Source: Pararhizobium sp. IMCC3301 (GTDB taxonomy: Bacteria; Pseudomonadota; Alphaproteobacteria; Rhizobiales; GCA-2746425). From it: 64,000 nucleotides of DNA. Positions 36,934 through 46,306 of the stretch are shown here, piece after piece. A program made the translations under genes and the position numbers. Numbering within the stretch: position 1 is the first letter of the stretch; each line of letters starts with the position of its first letter. The stretch spans positions 2,323,001-2,387,000 of the forward strand of contig NZ_CP132336.1 in the NCBI RefSeq assembly GCF_030758315.1, read 5' to 3'. The notes below the pieces were generated by a model. It saw nothing but the letters and a program-made list of their open reading frames with translations, had not been told where the DNA came from and did not search any database.

Positions 36934-38391
36934 TTATCCGTGAAATGCCGCGACGGTTTTCAATTTGGAAAACCCGTACAGAGCTTCAAATCCCTTTTCC
37001 CTTCCATGGCCGGATTTGCCGACACCGCCAAACGGCAATTCGACGCCGCCGCCGGCCCCGTAATTATTGATGAAAACCTGTCCGGAGCGTAGCGCTTTCG
37101 CCACCCGCATCTGCCGCGCGCCATCGCGGGTCCACACCGAGGCGACGAGCCCGTACTCGGTGCCGTTGGCGATCGCCAGCGCCTCGGCTTCATCGTCAAA
37201 CGGTATGATGACCTGTACCGGTCCGAAAATCTCGCTCTGCGCCAACACATGATCCGGCGCAACGTCGGCAAACAGGGTCGGTGCGACATAGTGGCCGCGC
37301 TCCGGCGCATCATCGACAATGCGGCCTTTCGCAACTTGTTGCAGATCGTCTCCCTTCGCCAGAAAACCGCCGACAAGCTGCTTCTGGCGCGCCGAAATCA
37401 GCGGGCCGACATCAAGATCAGCCAGCGCCGGGCCGACCCGCAGCGCCTCGTAACGCGCCGCCATTTTTTCTACAACGCTGTCATAGACGCTGCGCTGCAC
37501 CAGTATGCGCGAGGATGCGGAACAGGTCTGCCCGGCGTTCTGTATACCGGCATTCACCAGAAACGGCAGCGCGGCTTCCAGATCCGCATCATCAAACACC
37601 AGTTGCGGTGATTTTCCGCCCAGTTCCAATGTTACCGGCACAATATTGCGTGCGGCTGCAGTTTGAATGAGCGATCCCACTGCCACAGAACCAGTGAATG
37701 AAATATGATGAACTCCCTTATGCGCTGACAGCGCCGCCCCGGCTTCTTCACCAAGACCGGGCACCACATTCAGCGCCCCGGCCGGCAGACCGGCTTCCTC
37801 GGCGAGCGCTGCAAAGGCCAGTGCGCTCAGACAGGCTTCTTCAGCCGGCTTCAGAACCGCCGCATTGCCCATCGCCAGCGCCGCGCCCACAGAGCGGCCG
37901 ATGATCTGCATTGGATAGTTCCAGGGCACAATATGGCCGGTCACGCCATGGGGTTCACGCAGCGAATATACCGTATAGCCCTGCAGATAGGGGATCGTCG
38001 CACCGTGGATCTTGTCCGCCGCTCCGCCATAAAATTCCATATAGCGTGCCAGCGCTATTGCATCCGCCCGGGCCTGTTTCAGCGGCTTGCCGACATCGGC
38101 GGCTTCCAGTCGCGCCAGCTCCTCGGTTCGGCTCAGAACCAAAGCGCCAAGCCGGGCGAGAATGCGCCCGCGCTCCGGCGCGGTCATCCGGCCCCAGTCA
38201 CCCTGCAGAGCATCGCCGGCGGCCGCCACAGCAGCATCGATATCCGCCGCTGTGCCACGGGCAATGGCGCAGAGCACCGTGCCGGAAGACGGATCCTCCA
38301 GCTCGATTGTCTCACCTCCGGCAGGCCGCACCCAGCGGCCCCCGATAAAGCACAGCGCCGGATCAAACCAGAGATCATCTTTGAGGTTCAT
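36934..38391 (-). CDS. Aldehyde dehydrogenase
   Basis: A 485-residue NAD(P)-dependent aldehyde dehydrogenase. General base E256 (LELGGKSP) and nucleophile C290 (NAGQTCSASS) are in place, as are the PWNYP motif near 156 and the SFTGS cofactor motif at 231-235. It oxidises an aldehyde to the acid; sequence alone does not separate betaine-aldehyde, aminoaldehyde and other types. Its start overlaps the ABC transporter ATPase gene by 17 bp, so it belongs to the same operon and probably acts on a product of the imported compound. Confidence 0.9.
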   Translation of the reverse strand: MNLKDDLWFDPALCFIGGRWVRPAGGETIELEDPSSGTVLCAIARGTAADIDAAVAAAGDALQGDWGRMTAPERGRILARLGALVLSRTEELARLEAADVGKPLKQARADAIALARYMEFYGGAADKIHGATIPYLQGYTVYSLREPHGVTGHIVPWNYPMQIIGRSVGAALAMGNAAVLKPAEEACLSALAFAALAEEAGLPAGALNVVPGLGEEAGAALSAHKGVHHISFTGSVAVGSLIQTAAARNIVPVTLELGGKSPQLVFDDADLEAALPFLVNAGIQNAGQTCSASSRILVQRSVYDSVVEKMAARYEALRVGPALADLDVGPLISARQKQLVGGFLAKGDDLQQVAKGRIVDDAPERGHYVAPTLFADVAPDHVLAQSEIFGPVQVIIPFDDEAEALAIANGTEYGLVASVWTRDGARQMRVAKALRSGQVFINNYGAGGGVELPFGGVGKSGHGREKGFEALYGFSKLKTVAAFHG

Positions 38392-40000
38392 GGGTCATCC
38401 TTTCCACAGGCGGCTGTCCGGGCAGACGCGGTGCGGCCGCAATCAGCGATTTCGTATAAGCGTGCCGGGGATTGTCAAAAATCATATCGGTCCGGCCCTC
38501 TTCGACAATCCGCCCTGCCTTCATCACCAGAAGCCGGTCAGTGATGGAACGCACCACGGACAGATCGTGCGAAATAAACAGATAGGTCAGCCCGAGGCGC
38601 CCGGACAGATCCGCCAGAAGATCAAGGATCTGCGCCCGGATCGAAACATCCAGAGCCGACACCGCCTCATCCAGCACGATCAGTTTCGGCCTGATGATCA
38701 GCGCTCTGGCAATAGCAATCCGCTGGCGCTGACCACCGGAAAATTCATGGATATATTTTTCACCATCCGCGCCGTGCAGTCCAACACTTTCCAGCGCTTC
38801 GGTGACGGCCTTTTGAAGCGCCGCCCCGCGCGGCGGCGTATCCAGCAGATGAAACGGTTCAGCGACAAGACGCGCAACCCTGTGCCTGGGATTGAAAGAG
38901 CCGTAAGGATCCTGAAACACCACCTGCATCATCTGTCGCACGTCGCGTCTCACCCGATGGCCGGAATAGACCGGCAGCCCGCCGATCAGAATTTCCCCCT
39001 CCTGGACCTCTTCCAGTCCGAGTATGGCGCGGGTCAGAGTGGACTTGCCGCAGCCACTTTCCCCGACAAGCCCCAGGCTTTCGCCTTCAACAAGCGTGAA
39101 GCTGACATCGTTGACAGCCCTGAATTTGGCCGGGGGCGCAATCAGCGAAGTGCGCGGCAACACATAGTCTCGCGAGACATGTTTGACTTCGAGCAGCGGC
39201 ACGGCCTGCTCTGCGCCCGCTTCGCCACGGTCGGGAACATGGGATGAGGCTTCAAACAACGCCCGTGTATAGGGATGTTTCATGGTTTGAAACAGGGTTT
39301 TCGCCTTCCCGGTTTCAACCACGTCGCCTTGCTTCATGATGACCAGATCATCTGCCAGATTCGACACCACTGCCAGATCATGGGTAATCATCATCAGCGC
39401 CATATTGTCTTCGCGCACGAGTCGTTTCAGAAGCACCAGAATCTGCGCCTGGGTGGTGACATCCAGCGCAGTGGTCGGCTCGTCCGCGATCAGCAGTCCG
39501 GGGCGCAGCGCAATTGCCATGGCAATCACCACGCGCTGGCGCTGACCGCCGGACAATTCGTGCGGATAACGCGACAGCGGAAAATGGTTTGCGGGCAGCT
39601 CGACCCGGTCAAGCGTGTCGCGGGCAATGCGCCGGGCCTCCGCTTTCGAGGCCTTTTTATGAATCCGCACGGTCTCTGCAACCTGTTCACCAATGGTTTT
39701 CACCGGATTAAGCGCGGTCATCGGTTCCTGAAACACCATTCCCAGCTCATGGCCGCGCAGGCTGCACATCCGCGCCTCCGGGGCGGCGACAAGATCTTCG
39801 CCGTTCCACCTGATTTGCCCTCTGAGGGTGGCCCCTTCAGGCAGCAATTGCATCACTGAATAGGCAGCCATCGATTTACCCGAACCGGATTCTCCGATGA
39901 CGCCGACAATCTGGCCGGCATCGATGTCGAATGAAACGTCACGCAGGATCGGCGTGCGGTAGATATCAACACCGAGATGGTCGATTTGAAGCAGGCTCAT
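38375..40000 (-). CDS. Peptide ABC transporter ATPase, two fused domains
   Basis: A 541-residue protein with two complete ATPase domains, a fusion of DppD and DppF functions as in GsiA/YejF. Domain one has Walker A GESGSGKS near 36 and [11 protein letters not shown] near 175; domain two has GESGCGKST near 313, LSGGQRQR-type FSGGQRQR near 427 and [11 protein letters not shown] near 452. DEAVSALD replaces DEPVSALD, a change often seen in this branch. It energises the permeases encoded directly upstream (start overlaps the permease stop by four bases). Confidence 0.9.
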   Translation of the reverse strand: MSLLQIDHLGVDIYRTPILRDVSFDIDAGQIVGVIGESGSGKSMAAYSVMQLLPEGATLRGQIRWNGEDLVAAPEARMCSLRGHELGMVFQEPMTALNPVKTIGEQVAETVRIHKKASKAEARRIARDTLDRVELPANHFPLSRYPHELSGGQRQRVVIAMAIALRPGLLIADEPTTALDVTTQAQILVLLKRLVREDNMALMMITHDLAVVSNLADDLVIMKQGDVVETGKAKTLFQTMKHPYTRALFEASSHVPDRGEAGAEQAVPLLEVKHVSRDYVLPRTSLIAPPAKFRAVNDVSFTLVEGESLGLVGESGCGKSTLTRAILGLEEVQEGEILIGGLPVYSGHRVRRDVRQMMQVVFQDPYGSFNPRHRVARLVAEPFHLLDTPPRGAALQKAVTEALESVGLHGADGEKYIHEFSGGQRQRIAIARALIIRPKLIVLDEAVSALDVSIRAQILDLLADLSGRLGLTYLFISHDLSVVRSITDRLLVMKAGRIVEEGRTDMIFDNPRHAYTKSLIAAAPRLPGQPPVERMTHEPQR

Positions 40001-40866
40001 CGGCGCGCATTTCTCAGTCGCGGGTCAAACAGATCGCGCAATCCGTCGCCCATCAGATTGAGACCCAGAACCGTCAGCAAAATGGCAAAGCCAGGGAACA
40101 GCGCCATATGGGGCGCAAGCGTAATCAGCGTCTGGCTGTCGGCCAGCATGCGGCCCCAGCTTGGAATTGGCGGCTGCGCGCCGAGCCCGATATAGCTCAG
40201 CGCGGCTTCTGCGAGAATGCCCAGCGAGAATTGAATGGTGCCCTGCACAATCAGCAGGTTCATGATGTTGGGTAGAATATGCTCCACTGAAATGCGCACC
40301 GCACCCTTGCCGGCGACCCGCGCCGACAGCACATAATCCCGTGTCCACAACGACAGCGCCGAGCCGCGCGACAGCCGTGCAAACACCGGAATGTTGAAGA
40401 TTCCGATTGCGATAATGGCGTTCAGCGCGCTGGGGCCAAAAACTGCGGTAATCATGATTGCAATCAGAAGCGCGGGAAAGGCGAACACCAGATCATTGCC
40501 GCGCATGATCAGCTCGTCAATCATGCCGCCGCGCCGCGCCGCCGATGCCAGTCCGAGCGGCACCCCGGCCAGTATGCCGATCCCGACCGCCACCAGGGCA
40601 ACCGCGATCGAGGTTCTGGCACCGACCATGATCATCGATAAAATATCGCGGCCAAAATGATCGGTTCCAAACCAGTGCTGCAGATCCGGCGGCTTCAACT
40701 TGTTGGGAATGTTGAGACTTTCCACATCAAACGGCGTCCACAGATAAGACAGCAGGGCCGCGCCGACAAACAGTGCACTCAGGATCAGACCGATCATCAG
40801 ACTGCGCGAACGCAGGGCCTGCCGCAGCAGAGCGCTGTCTTGCGACGCCAGATCAGGTGCCGCCAT
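39997..40866 (-). CDS. Peptide ABC transporter permease (DppC class)
   Basis: A 289-residue permease with the N-terminal OppC segment and WFGTDHFGRDILSMIMVGARTS, the hallmark of DppC-class proteins, near residues 65-85. The EAA loop is at YVLSARVAGKGAVRISVEHILP (split here by family convention) near 180-200. It overlaps both neighbouring genes: its start by one base with the DppB-class gene, its stop by four with the ATPase gene. It is a subunit of the second peptide-type transporter in the window. Confidence 0.9.
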   Translation of the reverse strand: MAAPDLASQDSALLRQALRSRSLMIGLILSALFVGAALLSYLWTPFDVESLNIPNKLKPPDLQHWFGTDHFGRDILSMIMVGARTSIAVALVAVGIGILAGVPLGLASAARRGGMIDELIMRGNDLVFAFPALLIAIMITAVFGPSALNAIIAIGIFNIPVFARLSRGSALSLWTRDYVLSARVAGKGAVRISVEHILPNIMNLLIVQGTIQFSLGILAEAALSYIGLGAQPPIPSWGRMLADSQTLITLAPHMALFPGFAILLTVLGLNLMGDGLRDLFDPRLRNARR

Positions 40867-41813
40867 CAGCTCCGCCTCCGCAGTCTGGGATCAACCAGCG
40901 CATAGGCGATATCAACCGAGAAGTTCACAACGATCACGGCAAACACCAGCAGCATTACCACGCTTTCCACCACAATCAGATCGCGTTGCGAGATGCTCTG
41001 AAACACCAGGCGGCCTAGCCCTGGCAGGAAGAACACATTCTCGATGATGATCGCACCGGCCAGCAGAAACGAAAATTGCAGACCGAGAATAGTCAGCACC
41101 GGAATCATCGCATTGCGCAGGGCATGACGCCGCAACGCCTGACCGCGCGTCAGGCCTTTGGCGCGGGCAGTGCGGACAAAATCCTCGTCCAGCGTATCCA
41201 GAAGCGCCGAGCGCATGACGCGCGCCAGGATCGAAGCCTGCGGCAGGGCAAGGGAGATTGCTGGCAGGGTCAGCGCCTTGATGGCCAGCCAGAATCCACC
41301 ATCCCAGCCGGGAAAGCCGCCAGCGGAAAACCAGCGCAGATTGATCGCGAACACCAGCACCATCAGCATCGCAAACCAGAAATTGGGAATCGCCACACCC
41401 AGCTGGGTAATCCCCATTACCACTGTGTCAGCGACTGATCCTCGCCGCGCCGCCGCCAGTATACCGGCCGGAAAGGCGATCAATGTCGATAAAACAAGCG
41501 CAAACAGCGCCAGTGGCAGTGAAATCCACACCCGATCTCTGATCATGCCGGCCACTGGCGTGCGGTAGGTATAGGACGTGCCGAAATCTCCCGTCAGCAT
41601 GCCGCTGACCCAGTTCACATAGCGCTCAAACAGCGACACATTGAGGCCGAGTTCTTCACGCAGTGCGGCAATTGTATCGGCCTGCGCATTGATGCCGAGC
41701 ATGTAGGAGGCGGGATCGCCGGGAACCACTTCGATGGCCAGAAATATGACGAAGCTTGCGACGACAAGGCTGACGCTCAAAGACAATACCCGTTTCAGCG
41801 TATAGCGCAGCAT
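40866..41813 (-). CDS. Peptide ABC transporter permease (DppB class)
   Basis: A 315-residue permease starting MLRYTLKRVLSLSVSLVVAS, the normal DppB N-terminus, with six helices. The EAA loop FVRTARAKGLTRGQALRRHA is near residues 210-230. An 11-bp direct repeat (ATTCAATCATG, at 41812 and again about 18 bp on) overlaps its start codon, so a second ATG eight bases upstream exists out of frame. It is separated from the binding-protein gene by about 96 bp that contain a large hairpin. Confidence 0.9.
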   Translation of the reverse strand: MLRYTLKRVLSLSVSLVVASFVIFLAIEVVPGDPASYMLGINAQADTIAALREELGLNVSLFERYVNWVSGMLTGDFGTSYTYRTPVAGMIRDRVWISLPLALFALVLSTLIAFPAGILAAARRGSVADTVVMGITQLGVAIPNFWFAMLMVLVFAINLRWFSAGGFPGWDGGFWLAIKALTLPAISLALPQASILARVMRSALLDTLDEDFVRTARAKGLTRGQALRRHALRNAMIPVLTILGLQFSFLLAGAIIIENVFFLPGLGRLVFQSISQRDLIVVESVVMLLVFAVIVVNFSVDIAYALVDPRLRRRS

Positions 41814-41850
41814 TCAATCATGCTTCCGATTCAATCATGTCGGCAGAAAC

Positions 41851-41899
41851 GCATCCCGGCCAGAACAGCCAGAACAGCCAGACGGCCCGGCCGGGATGC
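41851..41899 (-). promoter_or_regulatory. Large stem-loop after the binding-protein gene
   Basis: GCATCCCGGCC (41851-41861) and GGCCGGGATGC (41889-41899) form a perfect 11-bp inverted repeat; the loop holds CCAGAACAG tandem copies. There is no T-run, so it is more likely a processing/stability element that raises binding-protein mRNA over permease mRNA, or a weak partial terminator. Confidence 0.6.
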
Positions 41900-41909
41900 G
41901 CAGGGATCA

Positions 41910-43397
41910 TCAGTCGGTCCAGGAAACCCCTGTCAGATCCACCGCCTGGGTCGGTGCATTGGCCCAGAGACCTTCGATCTTGGCGTTTGCAACACCTGTA
42001 TTTGCCAGCTGGAACAGATAGGCATTGACATAATCCTCGGAAATCATGGTCTGGGCTTTCTGCAGAAGTGATGTCCGTTCCGCCAGATCCGTCGAGGCAT
42101 TCAGATCTTTCATCACAGCCTGGAAAGCCGGATTGTCATACTGGAAATAGTAATCCGGCCGGGCGTAGATGCCAATATCCATCGGCTCGGTATGGGACAC
42201 GATGGTGAGGCCGAAATCCTTGCCACGGAACACCTGCTCCAGCCACTGCGCCCATTCCAGATTGGAAATCTCGACCGTAATTCCGACGGCTTTCAGTTGC
42301 GCGGCAATGATCTCGCCCCCGCGCCTTGCATAGGATGGCGGCGGCAGTTTCAGTGTCGTAGTGAAACCATCGGCCAGCCCGGCTTCCGCAAGAAGCGCCC
42401 GGGACCTGTCCGGATCATAGGCCGAATTCGCCGTCAGATCGATATAGTCCGGATTGTGCGGCGCGAAATGGCTGCCGATCGGGGTGCCATAGCCGAACAT
42501 TGCACCATCGATGATGGCCGAGCGATCTACTGCATGGGCGACCGCTTCGCGGACCTTGATATTGTCAAATGGCGGCAACTTGTTGTTGATCCCGAGAATG
42601 GTCTCACCTTCGGTCGAGCCGACCAGAACCTTGAAACGTGGATCGGCAGCAAATTGCGCCAGATTTTCCGGTGCCGGAAACGCCATGAAGGCATCGACGT
42701 CTTCCGCCATGACTGCGGCAAAGGCAGCCGTTGGATCGGAAATGAACTTGAATGTGGCCTTGTCGAGACTGATCGGCTTGCCCCAGTAATCCGGATTCCT
42801 GGCCAGCTCAATACGATCACCCTGCACCCAGTTGGACAGCACGAACGGCCCGGTTCCAACTGGTTTGGTCTTTATGTTGTCGATGCTTTCAGGGGCAACG
42901 ATAATTGCATCGCCCCAGGCCATATTGAACAGGAAGCTGCCATTTTGCTGCGACAGCGTGACTTTCACCGTCAGCGGATCGACGACGTCCACAGTGGCGA
43001 TATCGGCAAACAGCGCCTTTTGCGCATTGGTGCTGTCGTCGGCGCGGGCACGCTCCAACGAGAACTTCACATCCTCGGCATCCATCGTTGTGCCATCATG
43101 AAATTTGACGCCGCTGTTGAGCGTGAATGTATAGCTCAGACCGTCATCGGAAATCTCCCAGCTTTTTGCCAGACCGGGCACAATCGAGCCATCAGAGGCA
43201 AACCTGGTCAGGCCCTCGAAAATATTGGCATAGACCACCTGATCAATCGCTCCGGCAGCTTCGCTCGTCGGGTCGAGATGCGGCGGCTCCAGTTGCAGAC
43301 CCACAGTAATATCCGTTCTGGCAGCACTGGCAGTGCCGGCACTGATTGCCATGGCCAGGGCGGCGGCAATGGCAAAAATCGTTTTCCCGTAAATCAT
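41910..43397 (-). CDS. Peptide-type ABC transporter substrate-binding protein
   Basis: A 495-residue family 5 solute-binding protein. The signal peptide ends near residue 25 (AGTASA). LAKSWEISDDGLSYTFTLNSGVKFHDG near residues 80-105 is the family block; the C-terminal part is the second lobe. It is only distantly similar to the binding protein at 20165. The ligand is probably related to the upstream M20 deacylase, for example an N-acyl amino compound, by genomic context only. Confidence 0.9.
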   Translation of the reverse strand: MIYGKTIFAIAAALAMAISAGTASAARTDITVGLQLEPPHLDPTSEAAGAIDQVVYANIFEGLTRFASDGSIVPGLAKSWEISDDGLSYTFTLNSGVKFHDGTTMDAEDVKFSLERARADDSTNAQKALFADIATVDVVDPLTVKVTLSQQNGSFLFNMAWGDAIIVAPESIDNIKTKPVGTGPFVLSNWVQGDRIELARNPDYWGKPISLDKATFKFISDPTAAFAAVMAEDVDAFMAFPAPENLAQFAADPRFKVLVGSTEGETILGINNKLPPFDNIKVREAVAHAVDRSAIIDGAMFGYGTPIGSHFAPHNPDYIDLTANSAYDPDRSRALLAEAGLADGFTTTLKLPPPSYARRGGEIIAAQLKAVGITVEISNLEWAQWLEQVFRGKDFGLTIVSHTEPMDIGIYARPDYYFQYDNPAFQAVMKDLNASTDLAERTSLLQKAQTMISEDYVNAYLFQLANTGVANAKIEGLWANAPTQAVDLTGVSWTD

Positions 43398-43416
43398 CTA
43401 ACAGTCCCTTTTCTGA

Positions 43417-44718
43417 TCATTCATCCCGATCTGACAAAAGTTGAATGAGAGTGCGCCCCATAACTTTTGCAGAGTCAATCATATCCTCAACGCCGATATA
43501 TTCGTCAGGCTTATGCGCCAGATCCAGTATACCGGGACCATAAGCAATGCAATTCTTCAGGCGACCGATGCGGTCGATATGCTTTTGGTCATAGGTCCCC
43601 GGTGACACAACATATTGCGGAGCCATTCCTAGCACCTCTTCTATCGCCCTTGAAACGGTTTTTACAATGGGTGCGTCTCTCGCTGTCATCGTTGGCAGAA
43701 CCTGATGCATGTCTTTGATATCATATCGGAATTTGTCGCGCCGTGCCTTCACGGTCTCAAGAATCTCGCTGATCTCCCGTTTCACATCATCGATATTTTC
43801 TTCCATCAGAAACCTGCGATCAATCACCATGCGGCAGCTGTCCGGCACACAGGCCGAAGGCCAGCCGTTGAAATCTGCTGGCAACTCGTCCTGGCCGCCA
43901 TGCAGGGAATTGATGTTGAGGGTCGATTGTCGTGCACCTTCGGGAACCACCGGCATGGCGGTGTGTTTCTGCTGCAGCGCGGGAAACAGAGTGGTTTCCA
44001 TTTCCTCCAGCACCGCACCCATATGGCGCACTGCGCAATCCCCCAGAAACGGCATCGAGCCGTGGGCAATTTCACCACGGGTTTCAATTTCTGCCCACCA
44101 CACGCCGCGATGGCCAAGACAGACCCGGTCCTTGTTGAGCGGTTCGGGAATGATGACATGCTGCACGCGCTGTGGTGAAAACCAGCCTTTTTCGGCAAGA
44201 TAGGCAACGCCGCCATAACCCCCGGTTTCCTCGTCAGCGGTGCCGGAAATTTCAATCGCGCCGGAAAATTGCGGATTGAGTTCCAGAAATGCTTCGGCGG
44301 CAATGATTGAAGCCGCCAGCCCGCCCTTCATGTCGCAGGCGCCGCGGCCGTAGATTTTGCCGTCTTTCAACTCACCGCCAAACGGATCGAAGGTCCAGTC
44401 ACGGCCGACTTCCACCACATCCGTATGAGAGTTGAAATGGATGCAATCGCCGCTGCGGCCCCCATCATAGCGGGCCACAACATTCCAGCGCGGCAGCGCA
44501 TCACTGTCCCCGGGCGCGCCCTCCGCACGGACCATCTCAACCTCAAAGCCCCTGCGCTTCAGGCGATTGGCAAGAAATTCGCAGATCTCCAGGTAATTAT
44601 TGCCCGGCGGATTGAGCGTCGGAATGCGGATCAGATCCTGTGTCAGGGCAATCAGATCTTCGCGGCGCGCCTCTATCAGGTCGGACAAAGCATCGGCCGG
44701 CTTCACCTTCGGTTGCAT
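43417..44718 (-). CDS. M20-family deacylase (ArgE/DapE type)
   Basis: A 433-residue M20 metallohydrolase. Metal ligands and base are visible: H98 and D100 (SHTDVV), D129 (ACDMKGG), E163/E164 (ADEETGGYGG). The ATG at 44718 has GGGAGA six bases upstream and is preferred to 44769. The family removes acyl groups from amino acids and relatives (acetylornithine, succinyl-diaminopimelate). As first gene of an operon with a peptide-type transporter, an aldehyde dehydrogenase and an SDR, it probably starts catabolism of an N-acylated compound, not arginine or lysine synthesis. Confidence 0.88.
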   Translation of the reverse strand: MQPKVKPADALSDLIEARREDLIALTQDLIRIPTLNPPGNNYLEICEFLANRLKRRGFEVEMVRAEGAPGDSDALPRWNVVARYDGGRSGDCIHFNSHTDVVEVGRDWTFDPFGGELKDGKIYGRGACDMKGGLAASIIAAEAFLELNPQFSGAIEISGTADEETGGYGGVAYLAEKGWFSPQRVQHVIIPEPLNKDRVCLGHRGVWWAEIETRGEIAHGSMPFLGDCAVRHMGAVLEEMETTLFPALQQKHTAMPVVPEGARQSTLNINSLHGGQDELPADFNGWPSACVPDSCRMVIDRRFLMEENIDDVKREISEILETVKARRDKFRYDIKDMHQVLPTMTARDAPIVKTVSRAIEEVLGMAPQYVVSPGTYDQKHIDRIGRLKNCIAYGPGILDLAHKPDEYIGVEDMIDSAKVMGRTLIQLLSDRDE

Positions 44719-44788
44719 CGGGTCTCCCGTTTCGTTCGAGATGGAATTTTCAGGTCCTGCTATCCGCATCAGTATCAGCAGATTTCCC

Positions 44789-44830
44789 TACGGTCTCAAG
44801 ACCGTATAAACACGGTTAGGCCGGACCATA
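44789..44830. promoter_or_regulatory. Palindrome plus half-site in the deacylase/regulator gap
   Basis: TACGGTCTCAAGACCGTA (44789-44806) is a perfect 8-bp inverted repeat around CA; a further half-site GACCATA follows at 44824-44830. The palindrome lies 71-88 bp upstream of the deacylase start and 42-59 bp upstream of the regulator start, a fitting place for control of both by the PAS-LuxR protein. Confidence 0.6.
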
Positions 44831-44847
44831 GGAGGCTGCGTTTAACG

Positions 44848-45396
44848 ATGGAACAGGATCTGGCCATGCTGGCCTTTGACGAAGCACCGATCGGCATTGT
44901 GCTGACCGAACACAGGATCATGAAAAGCTGCAATGCAACCTTTGCAAACCTGTTCGGGTATGAAAAACAAGAGCTGATAAACCAGTCTTTCCGGATGCTG
45001 TATTCCAACCGTCAGGAGTTTGACGCGATCCGCGATATTGGACTTAAACCACTGCAGGAAAAGGGAATTTACTCTGACGAACGGATCATGAAACGGCGCG
45101 ACGGCACGCCGTTCTGGTGCCGTTTCAGAGCCCGTACCCTGACCCGACACAAACCGTTGCAGCGCAGTGTGTTGAGCTTTGCAGTGATCTCCGACACCAT
45201 TGCCAACGTGCGGCTGACACCGCGCGAGCGGCAAATCGTGTTACAGCTCAGCAAGGGTCAGACCAGCAAGCAGATCGCCCGTTCTCTCGGCCTGTCACCG
45301 CGTACCATTGAAGATGTCCGCAGCCGGTTGTTGAAGAAATTCGATGTGCGAAACGCCGCCGAACTTCTGACCCATATGATTGGTGTTGAATTTTAG
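44848..45396 (+). CDS. PAS-LuxR-type transcriptional regulator
   Basis: A 182-residue one-component regulator. The ATG at 44848 has AGGAGG 12 bases upstream; the longer open frame runs back through the divergent gene and is not used. A PAS domain (about 5-110: FDEAPIGIVLTEHRIMKSCN, MKRRDGTPFWCRFRAR) precedes a LuxR helix-turn-helix (about 117-178: LTPRERQIVLQLSKGQTSKQIA). No receiver or kinase is adjacent, so PAS probably senses a small ligand. It is divergent from the deacylase operon, and similar TAYGGTC half-sites lie on both sides of it. Confidence 0.87.
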   Translation: MEQDLAMLAFDEAPIGIVLTEHRIMKSCNATFANLFGYEKQELINQSFRMLYSNRQEFDAIRDIGLKPLQEKGIYSDERIMKRRDGTPFWCRFRARTLTRHKPLQRSVLSFAVISDTIANVRLTPRERQIVLQLSKGQTSKQIARSLGLSPRTIEDVRSRLLKKFDVRNAAELLTHMIGVEF

Positions 45397-45433
45397 GAAA
45401 CAGGGCACGGTTTCGATGTTTGTGCCAGCCCGC

Positions 45434-45465
45434 TACGGTCTGAAGATGGTCCCGGAGCGACCATA
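45434..45465. promoter_or_regulatory. Second cluster of TAYGGTC half-sites
   Basis: TACGGTC (45434-45440), ATGGTC (45446-45451) and GACCATA (45459-45465) repeat the pattern found upstream of the PAS-LuxR gene, including the same GACCATAGG end. It lies 37 bp after that gene's stop, in the 232-bp gap before the OmpR-type regulator. No other feature is seen in that gap. Confidence 0.5.
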
Positions 45466-45628
45466 GGCCGCAACTTTTTTCCATCCGTCAGAGCTTATCC
45501 GGAATAACAGTATTTCCGGACCGTTTCTGGCGGTTTTCAGCAGTTTTTTCCTGTCTATTATGGCCGAAAATGTTACAATTCGCCGGGTCTATAATCCCTC
45601 AGCCGAGCCATCTTTGTGAAAGTCCAAA

Positions 45629-46306
45629 ATGCGCATATTGATCGTCGAAGATGACAAGCCGACAGCAGAGTTTGTTGAAGCCGGCCTGCGCGAACTCGGC
45701 CATGTGGTGGATCTGGTCAACAATGGCCGGGACGGCGTTATGTACGCCCTCGACGAAGCCTATGATCTGGCTGTGATAGATCGCATGCTGCCCGTATTGG
45801 ATGGTGTTGCCATTGTCAAAACTCTGCGCGCCTCCGGGTCCGGTCTGCCGATTATCCTGCTCACCGCCATGGGCGGCGTCGATGACCGGGTCGAGGGGCT
45901 GGAAGCCGGCGCCGATGATTATCTGGTCAAGCCGTTTGCGTTTTCAGAATTAATGGCCCGCATCAATGCGCTGGCCCGGCGGCCTTCGCTGAAGGCCCAG
46001 ATTACCGAACTGCATGTCGCCGATCTGACTCTGGATCTGGTGCGGCGGACCACAATGCGGGCTGGTCGCAACATTGATCTCAAGCCCCGTGAATTTTCAG
46101 TTCTCGAAGTGCTGATGCGCAATGAGGGCCGGGTCGTAACCCGCACCATGCTGCTGGAAAAAGTCTGGGACTTCAATTTTCTGCCGCAGACCAGCGTTGT
46201 CGAAACCCTGATTTCGCGGCTGCGCGCGAAAATTGACAAACCGTTTGACGTGCAATTGCTGCATACGGTCCGCAACACAGGATATTCTGTCCATGCGCCC
46301 CGCTAA
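45629..46306 (+). CDS. OmpR/PhoB-family response regulator
   Basis: A 225-residue regulator with a receiver (about 1-118; D51 in VIDRMLP, K101-region KPFAFSEL) and a winged-helix DNA-binding domain (about 128-222). It overlaps its kinase gene by 14 bases. The cluster continues with dgkA and an eptA-type gene on the opposite strand, as in PmrA/BasR-type systems that control lipid A modification. That link is inferred from position, as no binding site was identified. Confidence 0.92.
   Translation: MRILIVEDDKPTAEFVEAGLRELGHVVDLVNNGRDGVMYALDEAYDLAVIDRMLPVLDGVAIVKTLRASGSGLPIILLTAMGGVDDRVEGLEAGADDYLVKPFAFSELMARINALARRPSLKAQITELHVADLTLDLVRRTTMRAGRNIDLKPREFSVLEVLMRNEGRVVTRTMLLEKVWDFNFLPQTSVVETLISRLRAKIDKPFDVQLLHTVRNTGYSVHAPR

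Noticed and set aside
38087-39247. Open frame (386 codons) opposite the fused ATPase and ALDH genes
   Set aside because: It spans the ends of two real genes and has no ribosome-binding site or motif.
42192-43448. Long open frame (418 codons) opposite the second binding protein
   Set aside because: The sense gene is a clear family 5 binding protein in an operon; the antisense frame shows no domain.
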